This document shows positions 32,440 through 46,107 of a DNA stretch of 64,000 nt, in pieces (the first letter of the stretch is position 1; each line of letters opens with the position of its first letter). The notes below the pieces were generated by a model that was not told the DNA's origin, did not search any database, and worked only from the letters and a program-made list of their open reading frames with translations. The DNA comes from Prunus persica (taxonomy: Eukaryota; Streptophyta; Magnoliopsida; Rosales; Rosaceae). Position numbers and translations under genes: made by a program. The stretch lies in NCBI RefSeq assembly GCF_000346465.2, contig NC_034016.1, forward strand, positions 843,481 through 907,480, given 5' to 3'.

Positions 32440-35400
32440 TCAAAATGACCTATTGGGGTTTGAAGACGAAGATGACTTGGCTTTTGCAAAATCAACGAGA
32501 TCTTTGAATAGAGCATCTTCCTGTTTTACTTGTTTTGTTGGGGTAGACGAATTAAGAGAGAGATTCTGAGTCTGTCCCACTAAGCTGTCATAAGATGAAC
32601 CGGATCCACTGCCTGGAAAGCCTTGTTGCTCAAAAAACTGTTGTCTCTGATTATACCTGGAAGGTGGAGGTGGAAGGCTGACAGGAGAGTTGCCATTTCC
32701 AGGAGACTGAGGATTGCCTGGGGACTGAGCATCCCAAGGAGCTGGAGGCAACCCATCAATGGATTTGCTTCTAGGAGCCGGTTCATCATATACAGGTTTT
32801 CCAGAGAATATAGGGGATGGAGTCGTGTTTAGGGAAGATGGGGGTGAGGGTGATGGTGGAGTCAATCGAGAGGTGGAATTTGAGCTGGAATGAACTGGAG
32901 CTGCAAAAGATGTGGATTCTGATGTTGCAGTGGATCCTTCAGATTTGTAGGTATCACCACTGAGATAATCAATCATGCCAGCACCTGTAGGGATTGGCCT
33001 TTTTGGAGATGGTGGAGGAGGAAGAAGTGGGCTTAGTCGCACAGGTTCAGTCCTGGCATTGGCTGATCTCTGGCCTGGTCCCTGTGAATTATCTCTTGAT
33101 GACCTGTAATGCATTTCACCGAAGTTTATTAAAAGGGAAATGAGAAAGTAAAAAAATGAACAGGCAATAGCACAAAACAGATGAGTGAATAGTGAAATAG
33201 CCCAATTGTACAACAAAAATGGTGTGCCTAAAAAATAATGTTACGATAAAACTTGGAAGAGGTCCTCTAAGAAGTTACCTGTGAGCTAGTTGGGCAAATT
33301 CATCCTCTGACTCATCATCCTCATGGTTCACATTCACAAGTGGCACAACTGAAGATTCTGGTGCTCTTACTCCAGTTGCTGTTCCTTTCACAATATCATC
33401 GTGCCGAGAAAGTACACGCTGCAGATTATCATTTAAAGCCAATCCCTGACATAGAAGTTCCTCATCGCTAAAAGGAAAGCAACCACAACTGTCACCAGCA
33501 TGAAATCTACGAGTAAAAATCAACATTTTCTATATTAATCACTTACACAGTTTCATTCACAAGAAGCATGACGCGCTTTTGGTACGAACGGCACTGATCA
33601 ACAAGGTCAACAATCACTTCTTCCTTCAGACCCTGCCATAATAGTCATTTTGACCATTGTAAGAAATTAAAGCTGACTAAAAAATTTGCACATATTAAGA
33701 GCCCATTGGTAACACTGGTTTTTTATTTTCAGTTTTTAATTTTCAGTAGGGCCTTCCTCCCACCTCCCTCCCTTCTACAAGCACAAGGAAAGTGCAGCCC
33801 TTAAGCATACAAAGTTTCAAGTAATTAACCATTGCACGATTTTCACAATCAGAGTAATTGACACCCAGAGAGAGAGAGAGAGAGATCACTAGCCTCCTTC
33901 ACCCCTGGACAACTAATCTTTAACTAGTTTGAAATAAAGTTTTCTTACGAATATTTCTCTTCAAACAATTTAGCCACAAGTACATGTGTAAAGGAAACTA
34001 TAATAATGGATAACAATGATCCACAACTGATCAGATACAACCTACAGAATTTTTACCATGGTAGCAGTCCCATATGAAACCACCACCAGATTACTCCATA
34101 CACAATAACGACAAAATAAAATACTTGACCTCTAAAATAACATATTTTTAGCGGAACATAAATGAAAAATCATATTCTAATACCTTTTAGTCAAGAGAGA
34201 AATCAATACTCAACGATAGCTAGAAAATATATTACCTCAGGATTCTTAGGATCCAAGGCATTAAGCATTTCCATCAACACATCTGCAATTCCTCGAGCAT
34301 TTTGAATCTCTGGCAAGCTGATTAGAAACAATTTCAATCAGGCAGGATATATCATAGACATAATTCATAGACCAACTAAAACATAAATAAAAGAAATAAC
34401 AAATAAATAAAAAACGATAGCATCTGTCACAATATCAATTTTTAGCACAACATCCGATCCAGCAAACATAAATTCTTTCATAGATTACAGTTACAGATCA
34501 AGACATTCAACAAGATACATACAAGCACAAGCAGCAACTGAGACAGCGGTATAAGCATTAAAACTCAATGCTGACTGAAATCTTCCATAAAATATTAAGA
34601 CCAAGGACTAACAGGATTTCCAATAACAAGGCTGTAGAAATTTCCTTATTGTCAGGGGGAACTTTTTCAATCATTGACAGAAATAATTGACAAGGTTAAC
34701 AAGTTACCGAAACAAATCACAAGGCGTCAACATTTCTGCAAAGCATGCACAAATCACAAGGTCTTTCAGATATATGTAGAGCAACATTCTTGACTGAGGG
34801 TTCATAATCCTAGGACACTTCTTATTATCTACAAATATTTTTCATCTCTCCCAGGCAGTCGACATGCACGTTTAAAATTGTGATAAAAACACATCTAAGA
34901 CAAAAGCAACAAAAAAAACAGCGGGTAAATATTAAACTGAAAAAGCCTGAAATTTGTATTGGTCCGATGGAGATAATATTGTTCAGCTAGTACCTAAGTC
35001 CTGAAGCATCAGACTGAAGAGAAGCCTGAATAGCAGCATCATCATATACTGCAACAGGGGAAACTACTGGCTGGGTCTGAGGCGGAGTAAAGAGTGGTAC
35101 ACTGTTCTCTTCTCGTGGTGGAAATTCAACTCCCGCAGACTGTCAATTATCAATAAAGAGAGTTATGGGGGAAGAAGCAGAATAAAAGAAAATAATAAAA
35201 ATCTAGACCAAATATCGAGCAAGCTTATGTCTAAAATTAACAGATAAACAAAATTGAAATTTCAAATAAACCAGAAAATCATGATACAAACAGCCATTCT
35301 GATTTAACCATGAAAGGAAACAATGTTTTGTAACACATGTAAATTTCTATACTTTTCCAACTAGAAAACCAGCACAGAATGTTTAAGCAGAGGCAGACAC

Positions 35401-38400
35401 CTAAAGTCAGGCAACTGGCATAAACTTACTTATACTTGGCCACCATGGCCAAACATTTGAGAGAATCTTAGACACTAAGGCCTTTTTTGGTTCACTGATC
35501 TAGACTATACTAAATCAAATGAATTGGAAATAGTCTTTTTTTTTTTTTGGTCTGAAAATTGGAAATAGTCTAAGAACCATGTTTGGTGTTCTCAAAAAAT
35601 AGCAAGATATTAGAATTAAATTGGACAATACTCCAATCACATACTAGTACCAGGCATGGACACTGCTCTAGCAATTCAGTCTGATACAACTCCCATGCAG
35701 TGCGAGTACAAACAATATTACAAATGAAATTAATGACATCAATCAACACCCACAACCAAGCTTATCTCCATTTGTTAGAACTATGATCTGATCTTGCATC
35801 ATTAATTTCATTCATCTAGCAAAAAAGTGAAACTTTGGTGCAAAATGACCTTACCTTGAGGATGTTGACATCTCTATCTTCTAAGAATCTAAATTATAAT
35901 GGACGAAAGTAATGACAACTGTAATCATTACGGAGTAAGGCTAGACATAAACACAACCCAAATCTTTACACTAAGTTTACTATTACTTTCAGTGGACTCC
36001 AGTTGAAACAAAATTACAGAGTATAAACACTCTTAATACTACAAGCTCAAATTAAAACCAAACTAAAATTGCAGCTTTAATTTCATCAAGGAGGAATATA
36101 GAGTTCAAATTAAACAATATAAACAAAATCCTAATTATAGGGGGGAAAAAAGGTCCCTATAGCATCAATAAAAATGGAAGATAAATAAAAATTTAAAAAA
36201 AAGAAAAGAAAAAAGATATGCTGATTCAAGAGAAAAGGAAAGAAACAGTACAACCTTAATTTCTTCCTACAAAAATGCAACATTACTCTAACTTCTATTA
36301 GAGATAGAAGTTAATGAAAATAGACTACTTATCAATTTGCAGGAAAACCAACGTGAGAAAGAAGAGATCACCTTCTGAACAAAACAACCAAATCAGAATG
36401 TGGTTTGGCTGTGAAATATGAAATTATAATGAGAAAATGGAAAAGCCTAAACACTATTTAATGAACTGCTGCCTGTAATGTTAATTCAGATTAAGTTCAA
36501 ATTATTAAAAAGGTGTAAATCTGTGTTGAAATTTCGAGTACAAAAATGAAGATAGGGTTAAACTGCAAAGATTGAAAGTGTAAACTTAGCCATCTTATTT
36601 TCCATAATACCATTCCCAATTAAAATTCCTGTCAACCAAACCAACAAATGTCCAATTCGTTCCAAATTAAAATCATTAGTAAAGTAAAAGGATAAGTGTG
36701 TTCGGAAATTACAATAACAAAGTAAAAAATGAAAATGAAGAGAAGCTACCCAGATAAATATGTAATTTAGAGCAGACAATATGTCCCACATTGTGAGGTG
36801 CAAGACCAAAACTACCACCATGAGATACAAAAAGGCAAAGGTATAAAGACTCAGTTTGTACACATTGTGAGGTTCATTTTATACACATGGCAACTCCTTT
36901 AGAATTTTTATTTTGTTTTTACCCATTGCCAACAAGGTCAAGAAGGCTATCAAGTCCATAGGCAAATTTAGAAAGTTGGACCCAGCTTTGTGGAAATCTC
37001 CCCCCACCCTCCCCACATGCACCCACAGAGACTGCACACATACAAACAATAACAACAAAAATAAAACTGATCTACAGCACACACGGCATTACTTAAATGG
37101 ATAAATTTTTCTTGTCCATAGTTTTCTTTTTATTCTCCTCCATAAAGTTTCTATTAATTCCATTGCACACACAATTTAGCCCCATCCATCAAACCTGAAG
37201 GCACTTGGGCTGGACATGTTTGCCCAATCATCTTAGAAAAGAAGTCGAATTTGAGAAGGTCTTATAATGTAAATAGCAATCTTTCAAAACATGTCCTATT
37301 ACGCAACTCGCAAAATGACGACATAAAATGGAGTTGGGCAAAGATACAGAAACACTTGAAGCCAAATGCAACTGATGCTTAAATAATACAATACGAACTT
37401 AAAATGAGCTTAACAAAGATTTAGCAAACCAATTACCCTCAATTCATTATATGCCGCATAGTATTGGGGATATCTTCCTCTTGCTCCTCCAAAAGCTTCT
37501 TGCCATGTATCTATCAAAATTAGTATCTTTTCCCTAACATTCAAGTCTGGCTGCAAAATGGAATTAGAATAAAAAAGCAAAACATATATTAATATCCTAT
37601 CCATGCACAAATTGAAAAGGGAGGAGAAGGAAGCAACAAGTCAGTAAAAAAGAAAAAAAGAAAGATTGTGAGAGAAATATTAGCACCTTCTTCTTTACTA
37701 TTTTGACCATTTCATGCAAGATATCACGCTCAACGATCTGCTGAAAAACATTCTCACCACAATTCTTGCTCACAGTCTCCAATGCCTGGATCAAATTATC
37801 CATTCGGAAAAGAAAAAAGAAATCATTGCCTGGAAAAGCTGATTTTTTGGTGATGACAGCAAGAAATTTATGGAACCACAACTGGTCCACCATAAATCAC
37901 AAATTTATTGACATTTCTACATGCCTATGCATAATTTTGGCATGGGAAGCCTGCCAGAAACTTTAGATCATAAATTTATAAATATTTTTATTTAAACGTG
38001 CAAAAAGAAATATAAAACTTATGACAAGAAATAACACAAAAAATATCAAGAAAGTATCAAAAGAAAAGGAATAGTACTAACAAAAAGAGCCAGAAGTTGT
38101 ATTTTCGGATTTTTACTGCCCAGGCGCTTTTTGAGTATCTTCAAGGCATCTTTTGCTTGCCTGCAAATTTCAATCCAATTCATTGGCAGAGGAAAAATAC
38201 TTGCATTTTGAGTATTAAAATGGGAAAGGGATTATATAGGACAAATAATCATGAACTATATCTACAAATAAGAAAAAAAAAAAAATTTTAAAAACATCAA
38301 ACAATCCATCTTCTGCAGAGTTTTACACATCAGAAATGTTTTAACATCAAAGGAACCTGATACACCACGATACTAATAGAACCTAGTGAAAAATAAGTGA

Positions 38401-38576
38401 CTCCTTTTACGAAATCTCCAACATCACAGTAGCAAAAACGTGCTACTACTTGTTACTTTTTCAGGTGTTATATTTCTGAAATGCAGGTGTCCATTGCTAG
38501 ATGAGCCACGTCTCCATTTCAGGAAAAGCTCCTCCTCTCTTCTATCAGGAGAAAAGCCAAGTATTATCCTTTGAGG

Positions 38577-38659
<83 letters not shown>

Positions 38660-39044
38660 GGAGAACATAATTTGTTAATATTGTTTCACATCGGATGTTT
38701 TTACAATATGCTAAAACCCATTTTAGAATTGTTTCCCTTGTTGGACAGTCGAAGAATCTATTTACGAATTATCTCTTAAGAAATTATGAGCATTTCCACC
38801 AACGACCACTCCATCACAATATAAAAAGATTCAAGACTCAACAATTTAAGTGATCTCAACTCTTAACATGTGGTTAAACCAATATATAAAATTCAAATCT
38901 GATAAATGAAATTGAGGAAGAAAAGTATTGATACCCAGGCTCCATGTTAATAATATCGCATAATTCAATGTTTATTGCCCAGTCTGGACCAATCAACATA
39001 TCACTTGTTGCCCTCTCTGCACAGGCCGCAGCATTACCAGCCAT
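32440..39044 (-). CDS. TOM1-like (TOL) protein with VHS and GAT domains
   Basis: Nine coding exons can be joined in frame: 39044-38935, 38160-38082, 37785-37687, 37550-37437, 35139-34994, 34317-34236, 33632-33547, 33467-33279, 33103-32440. All introns are GT-AG. The sum is 1569 nt, 522 residues. Exons 1-4 encode the VHS domain (residues about 8-134: [52 protein letters not shown]). Exons 5-8 give a linker and the GAT domain (about 183-275: [37 protein letters not shown]). The last exon is a Pro/Ser-rich tail ending in PNRSF. TOL proteins bind ubiquitinated membrane cargo and deliver it to ESCRT for vacuolar breakdown; size and tail suggest the TOL3/TOL4 group. Start choice: ATG at 39044 lies 10 nt inside a spliced exon (acceptor GATTAG|GACATC). 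Confidence 0.93.
38579..38654 (+). repeat. (GT)n(GA)n compound microsatellite in TOL intron 1
   Basis: About 17 GT units, a short TATGTA break, then about 17 AG units. It lies in the intron between coding exons 1 and 2, and is likely variable in length. Confidence 0.95.
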
Positions 39045-39788
39045 GTCTGATGTCCTAATCCCCCTTCACTCAAGTCCTTTATCCTCAAAATTTCCTAAGA
39101 TCATAAGCCAAACAAAAGTTCAATTATGTACAGTCCTGACATTTGTGATTGTACGAGAGCTAATTAAACGCAAGAAACAGAAAATCATAAGGCACCAATC
39201 ACTAATTAGCTGAATATCAGTAATTTTATTTAATTCCAATAACTATATAAATTATTTTCATTAACCCATCAAGATAAAACTTATGAGAATCCCAATCCAA
39301 ACATATAGCACTCATTCTATGAGAATTCAGAAAACAAATATAAGGGAATGAACAATAATCATAATTGCGCGTAACTGGAATTTCCACTAGAAAGTTTATC
39401 CAGAAGTATCCAAAATACAAACTGCAAGCAAAAGGGGTCTAATCAAATTCCAATATCTGCTCATCAACAAAAGCCCCATCAGAATACACAACCAAAATTA
39501 GAAGAATTAGCAATCGGATCGTCAACAAAGTATCATTAACACCAACCCTTAACATCAACTACATACAAGAAACTCACAAAATTTTGAAACAAATAAGCAA
39601 AGCCCAAAATAATATCAGTACCTACAAATCAAAATCAAAATTTGAATTTGCCACAAATAATGGTCCTATGCCATAAACACGAGAGACCCACAAAGAAACC
39701 TTAAAACCCCAGTTGACAAAAGGATCAAAACGAAGAAGATAAGTAAATCTCGAAGACTTGGGGTCAGGATCTCAGGAAAAAGGCGTAC

Positions 39789-39930
39789 CTGTCAAAACCC
39801 AGTATCGAAAGAGAATCAAAGCCCACGCAATGCGAAGATTGAGAATTTGAGGAGAGAAATAGAGATAATTTGGGGAGTGGGTTTTCCTTATTCTCACTTT
39901 GATTTCTTGTGTGGGGGATTGTTTGCTTGT
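39789..39930 (-). other. Probable non-coding 5' UTR exon of the TOL gene
   Basis: A good donor (TTTTGACAG|GTACGC, boundary at 39789) ends a stretch with 5'-leader character. It would splice to the acceptor before 39054, leaving a leader intron of about 0.73 kb. The transcription start is not defined; the upper limit given is a guess. Confidence 0.5.
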
Positions 39931-39960
39931 TTGGTGGTAATGTTTCTTTGCGTCAGCGTT

Positions 39961-42100
39961 TTGCCATTTAGAAATTAGATTAGAACCAAAGCTTGGACCT
40001 TTTAATTTTTTTTATAGAAAGACTTATAAATAAAATAAAAAGTCTCTTTGTTTTTCTTTTCCCATGGCGTTTTTGTTCATATCTATAATTTTTAACTTTT
40101 TATACATAAAAATTGGGTAAAGATACCATGGTAAACTAATTTTTCCTAGTGTTTTGATCAGTACACATTTTTTGGAGAATACTTGTCTTCTTATTCTCGA
40201 AGTAGGAATTCCTATTTTCTTGTCAATCCCAATTGAATGAGTTATATCATGTATTGGAGATCATTAGAACTATAAATATTTAGTACAAACTTTAAGTAAA
40301 AAGAAGCACATATAAGATTACGAAGAAAGAAAAAAAAGATATCTAATGGAAATGTTGAGGCAGACAATTAAAGATTTGAATTCAAAAATCATTTGCTTTA
40401 GGTTTGGTTGAACAATTTCTATTTTGCAATTGCTATATTGTTTTGCCATTAATTTGCTGATATTATAGCTGTTAAGTTTGTGAAAAAGAGGCAGACAATT
40501 ATGTGGTTTTATTACTATTTCTTTTAATGCCTTAGCTTCATGTTGAGGCAACTAACTATATATTTAAGCCCATTCTCTTTAGTAGGGCATAATATATGAA
40601 GATATTTTCCTTTCATATAAACCTTGAGGGAAATATTCGAGTTGTTCATTTGACTCAAGTATTGCGAGTGTACATTTATGAGGGTCATAGGTTGTTGTAT
40701 ACTGAAGGGTAGGGCGCCATACAACATTGCTCAACCTAAAACTAGTATTCTACTCAAGTAGCTCATGTGGTAAAGAGTTTAACCTACTTTTTCACTGTAA
40801 TGCCACTCCATATGCGGGAGGGTTTCTAGTTACATTGTTTAATTTTCTTCAACCAAAATGCTAGTTTTATTATGGAATTAGAAACATCTACAATGCTTTT
40901 TTTATTTAATCCGATCCTACAATACTTTTTTATGCGTGATGAGAAATTTTTTATGTTGAGATGTGTGATGACATTGACAAGTCACACAAGAAGGTAAATG
41001 GCTTGAAAATGAGGACAACATAAATTACCAAAAGACCCTTAGTTTTTACATTATCATACAACCGTTTACCCTAATAAGGGCAAGATTGTTTCTTTGCATG
41101 AGATCGTTCACAAAAGTCTTCACTTCCCTTGCAACTATTTCCTCGTGTGTGAATAGACTTTTTGTAATGCGCATATGTTCAGGTTTTTTGTTACCGTCGT
41201 TAGTAAATAGCAAATTTTCATTCCTTCAGAGTTTCCTACTTTGACTTTTCTTGATTGCGAAATGATCTGAACCGCGAACGCGTCTTAGAGAAGCGGCGAC
41301 TGGGCCCACATGAACTCGGCATTTGCGTTGAATTCTTTGAGCTCAGGTGGAATTAAAAAAAGTCAATTGAACCCGCTGGTTTACAAACCTCCACCAATAC
41401 CAGGGTTGACTGGGTCACCCCCATTCTCGAAGCTCCATTTGTCCTGCTTTTGTTCATCATAATCAGTTTACAATATATTAATATCATCTACTTAATAATG
41501 TATTATACATCAAATACATGAGGAAATTGTGTAGAAATCGGTCTATGTGGTACTTCACCACCTAATATAACTCGTCCATATGTTATATTATAATATATGG
41601 ATGAATTATACCGAGTAACTGTATTTCAATATTAGTTTAGTTAAATTTAAATTTTTAATGTTAAAAGAGATTCACATCGTCCTATTTTTTATTGATAAAA
41701 ATCAATACTTTACTAGCTTACCAGCTAAGGTAAATTATATTTTGTTATAAGCAAATCGATCTCCTTGCCTAGTTCCGGATCATAAATCTGGCTAGCCTGT
41801 ATTTATATTAAGCATTAGTTACAATTCATTAATGAAAATACATTAATAATTCCCTCGTCACATATTTTTGGGGTGCTATGTAACTAATTTATTTGTCGTA
41901 AACCTCATGTCAAAACAAACCCCACCAAATTAATAGTCTAAATTGATAATAATAATATAATTATATATTATGATACACGGCTGGACAAGATAAATTTTTT
42001 TATATTATTCATATTATACATACATAGTTGAATACGAATTATTATTAATGTGTGCCCTTATGCACTGGCAAACGTCATCACCATCGAATAAAGAAATAAA
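39961..42100. other. AT-rich intergenic region upstream of TOL
   Basis: I see no supported gene. Small open frames near 40318-40727 and elsewhere lack any family signature. It contains the TOL promoter at its lower end. Confidence 0.5.
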
Positions 42101-42179
42101 GAAAAATTGTTTGTACGAAAGGCAAATTTTCTAGTCAGTTGTGGACTTTTGAAGCAGAATTAAACATACCCCACTTAAA

Positions 42180-42380
42180 GAAGCAAAATAAAATAGGGAG
42201 ATTCACTATAATACTCAATATAGGAGCCCAAATTATTAAAAAACTCTATATAAAATGGACTTTAGAAACACATCCAAAACCCATTTACAACATAACAAAA
42301 AGGCTTTTAACTTCTTTTAAATTACAAAACTGTCATTGATTTATTAAAACAAACCTAACTCAAAAATCTCATAAAAAAGA
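42180..42380 (+). repeat. Copy of the terminal-repeat sequence of the CBL10-carrying element
   Basis: This segment matches 44120-44330 in the same direction: shared GGACTTTAGAAACACATCC / GCACTTTAGAAACATACCC, the ATTTACNACATAA block, and the ATTGATT...AAAACAAACC/GCCC block. It may be the outer part of the same element, or a separate relative. Confidence 0.55.
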
Positions 42381-42399
42381 CAAAAACACTCAATGGGGC

Positions 42400-44100
42400 A
42401 TCAAAGTTATTTACTAATTAAAATTAAATTCAATAAGGCCAGCTGTTATTTTTTGGATATGTTTATAGAAATTAAATAGTGTAGGGTTTATTTATAGTTT
42501 TAGTACTAAGAATTGGTATATGACTAAATATCTCAATAAAATATGATCTTCTATTTCAAGACGAAATTGTGAGGTCTCTTTTTTTTTTTTTTCTTTTCTC
42601 TAAATTATATATTTGTTTCATTAATTTTTTAGTTTGGTAATTTTAATCATCTAAGACTAAGATATTAATATATGAAGTTTGATGTCGTAATATGTAAGAG
42701 TACTTTTGTTTTTTTATATCTCCAAAATTTAATCTATTTGTCTATTTTCTTAACACTTGTAGGACTTTGATTGTCGTCTCAATAAAATTACATGACTAAA
42801 ATTGTCAAAATTAAAATGATGGAGACCAAAGTAGAATCTGAGTTAAACAATGAGGATCAAAAATGTAATTCGACCTTTTGTTTGGCTATCAAAAATGTAA
42901 CTTGTGCTTATACCTGATTTTTCCCCTTCGGCCCCACAAAGGAAAGGCAACATGTCAAAGGCCCATCAAGCAGGACTTTGGGCCTAGAAATGGAAGTAAC
43001 CAAGCCCAAATCCAAAACCAAGAGGTGGCACAACAAGCTTGGCCTAGGTCTCAAAATAAGCTATACAAGGGGGCCCAAAGCAAGAAAGTGTTGACTAAAA
43101 TTCACAAGGCCTGAATACCACTGCTCAAAATCTCGGCCCAAGCACTAGTAGACGACCCAAGTCTTAAGTCGAACCCAATACTTTGAGCAAAGTCAAACTT
43201 CGGCATTGTTCCTTGGCCTCGAGGGTCTCGACCAAGTAAAATTGCAGGCATTGACTAGGAAAGGGAATTTCACATGCACCGTCTTCAGAAAAGCACCAGG
43301 CAACATGGTAAAAGAAATTATGGGACGTCAAACCCGCTCCTTGCAACTTGAGTCCATTAGAGTAGAAACCCTGAAACTTATAGTGAAGGTTTGAAGAGAA
43401 AGTACCATCGAAAGTCGAGATCGAGAAGGTTTTTCGGGGGAGATAGAAGGCGGCTCACGCAAATGATTGAGTTGGGCCATCCTCGTATATCTCGGCACCT
43501 TTTGAAGGCAGCAACTTATAAATAACAATGCAGTTCTCATTTTTAAGGAAGACCAATCTCTTAACAAGAAAACCAAGCCGAAATGTTGTTAAATATATTC
43601 TCTAAACTAGAGTTAGATAAATTTTATTGCTTTCTTAGTATTCAATGTAGTATCTCACCAAGAACTCTGAAGCTTTTGAAAGTTCTTGAGCACCACTGTT
43701 TTAATCGATCATTCAATATATCAATAAACAACTATGTTCTTCAGAGTTTGTTTGAGCACCATCCAGTCCTTTTTCTCTCACCAACTCTTTGTTTTGTTTC
43801 ATCTCAAAGAGGACTTGAGATATCATTTGACAACCAAGCACGACAACATCGAGCGAGTCAGTACCAAGCACTCAACATGACGCAATACAAGTAGCTTTGT
43901 TACCAAGGTCAAGAACTCAACAACAGAGAAAATGTTCCTAACTCGGTCCAGATCGTTTGTCGAAGTCAAGATCAAGGCGCTTATCACCATACCACTCTTT
44001 GCTTTCACAACCATCTTTGAATTCAGCCTCAAAAGCTAGCACGCCATGCAAACATGCTCACACCAAAAAGGACGACTTTGTTCCCAAATCCGTTTGGCTC
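42400..44100. other. Gene-free region with LTR-like leader DNA
   Basis: No coding region. 42950-43600 is rich in GGCCCA/AGGCCC motifs and leads to a TATA-like CTTATAAATAAC near 43517, which resembles the promoter part of an LTR, but I could not define both ends. Open frames here (for example 42878-43114, 43583-43894) have no recognisable domains. Confidence 0.4.
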
Positions 44101-44404
44101 ATCAATTATTTTATGGGAGCTTTAGTAATATACCTAAAATAGAGGTTGAAATTATCAATAAAAAAAACCCCACATGGAATGCACTTTAGAAACATACCCA
44201 AAAACTATTTACTACATAAGAAATGAGTGTTGAAGTTCCTATAAATTACATCTCTACCATTGATTAACTTAAAACAAGCCCAACACAAAAAACTCAAAAC
44301 AAGCCTAGCCCAAATTTTTTTTAAAAACCCAAACTATAAAAAATAAAAAATAAATCACGAAAATCAAGGAGCTGTCCTTACGACCATTCTCCACTTAACC
44401 TCCA

Positions 44405-44510
44405 TACACTGTTAATACCATGTCATAGAAGTACATTGTTAATACCATTTCATAGAAGTACATTGTTAATACCATTTTATAGAAGTACATTGTTAATACC
44501 ATTTCACACA
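44405..44510 (+). repeat. 27-bp tandem repeat, block 1 (about four copies)
   Basis: Units TACATTGTTAATACCATTT.. start at 44405, 44432, 44459 and 44486. The same unit recurs in block 2 at 44596-44676. Confidence 0.9.
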
Positions 44511-44595
44511 AAAAATTAAAAAAACCTAAAAAAGCCTAGCAAGACATCCGATATCTTTTGCAAAAGGAAATACCTATATAAGAAAGAAAAAAAAG

Positions 44596-44676
44596 TACAC
44601 TGTTAATACTATGTCATAGAAGAACACTGTTAATACTATGTCATAGAAATACACTGTTAATACTATGTCATAGAAG
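44596..44676 (+). repeat. 27-bp tandem repeat, block 2 (three copies)
   Basis: Units TACACTGTTAATACTATGTC start at 44596, 44623 and 44650. It is the same family as block 1 with two fixed differences, separated from it by 85 bp of unrelated DNA. Confidence 0.9.
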
Positions 44677-44761
44677 ATGTCGTGAGTACTAAATTCTCCA
44701 CAAGCTCTGATTACCACCCAGTAAAACAACATCCAAACTTACACAACTATGTAGTGCTTAC

Positions 44762-45990
44762 ATTATCAATGATAGACTCAAGAAGATCATGTGACTTTCA
44801 AGTCAGATTCCATCATTATGGCAATCACCATTTGCTTAACCTGAAACCGAACAGAGGCTGCTTAATTTAAATATCGTGTCCATGTTCATACAAGGTATCA
44901 AATGTAAAAATACCCATAAAAACGTAAATTTCCTTGGAGACTTAGACAGTAAAAAAGTAGTACAAGACTCACTTTTTCTCGCTCAATGAACCCGGTTTGT
45001 CCCAAATCATAGAGCCTAAGTGCAAATGCAAGTAATTAACAAACAACATAAGATAACAAGAAAGACACACACACAACATTTAGCTTTGCCTCTTATAGCA
45101 GTAAGACTTACAATCAATTTTATCATCTATAGGGGCATATGGATGGAAGACATTGAGTGCATGAACAAACTCATCAAATTCAAAGACACCATTTTTTTTT
45201 CATCAAAGAAATAAAAAATCTAGAAAAGCAAAATCCAGTTCGCGTAAGTAGGTGCATGGAATTATATATATCCTAGTCAATTAGTTCAAGATGTTGGTAT
45301 GAAGCATATACCTTGTCTAGGAAAAGATTTTCACCATAGGGAATTCTGAATAGTGCTAGTTGAAACTCTTCCTGCAACATAATCATCATCCAAATAATTA
45401 CGACAATGCATGAAACTAGAAAGAAACAACATATTTCTTCATAATTGAATTGAATGATTCAAAGAAATTTGGCTGACCTTATGAATTGATCCGTCGTCGA
45501 TAATTGAACTACTCAACTTTTTAAACAGCTCATACAATACCTCCAGCTCATTAACAGTAATTGCATCATGATTTCATGCAAGTAAACAACACAAATAGCA
45601 TTCAAAATTCTCATTAGCTAATCATTTATTTATTTTTTATTTTTTTGTTATCCAAAATTCCCAAAGCAAAAGGAAATAATTCACAATTCGAAGTTCTGCA
45701 TGTATATAGTTTTCTTAATCTTCTGGTTTCATCGGTGATGACAGACATATCGCCGAAAGAGAAACGGTGTTTGGTTGGGAGGGGACGGCCATTGAAGCAA
45801 TCGATCATAGCAAAAATCAACACCTCTATGATCGCTACAAATAAAAATGCCACGCAGATCCACTCGCCCAATGATAAAGAACTCAATCTCTACTCAACCC
45901 CCTGCTTAATTAATCGGAAAATCAAAAATTAAGCATAAACAATGGGAAATGAAAATTCGCCCATTTTAATTTTTACCGAGAAATCCATTG
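44762..45990 (-). pseudogene. CBL10-like calcineurin B-like calcium sensor, truncated and frameshifted
   Basis: Minus-strand exons can be read in gene order. Near 45892-45720: hydrophobic N-terminus (SLGEWICVAFLFVAIIEVLI), the trait that sets CBL10 apart from other CBLs. About 45575-45478: [20 protein letters not shown], ending IHK|GT. About 45374-45312: EEFQLALFRIPYGENLFLDK. About 45235-45108: [20 protein letters not shown]. About 45025-44973: LYDLGQTGFIERE. 44840-44762: VKQMVIAIMMESDL. Introns are retained. Breaks: no usable ATG in frame (a stop precedes SSLSLGEW), a one-base loss in an A run before NGVFEF, a frame change after MESDL, and the last EF-hand and C-terminus are absent. Intact CBL10 proteins sense calcium and recruit CIPK kinases to membranes in salt tolerance; this copy cannot. 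Confidence 0.82.
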
Positions 45991-46080
45991 TCGTCTGCAA
46001 CAACTCTTTAGATTGAGGCTACTACTTCTGGCACTGTGTTGCTTTGTGCTTTTCAATGAAATATGTCTGTGTCTGCACTA

Positions 46081-46107
46081 GAGAGAGAGAGAGAGAGAGA
46101 GAGAGTA
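46081..46107 (+). repeat. (GA)n microsatellite
   Basis: About 13 GA units beside the start region of the CBL10-like fragment. Confidence 0.9.

Noticed and set aside
42950..43600. A complete LTR between the TOL gene and the CBL10-like fragment
   Set aside because: Promoter-like and TATA-like features are present, but no TG...CA boundaries with matching flanks could be fixed.
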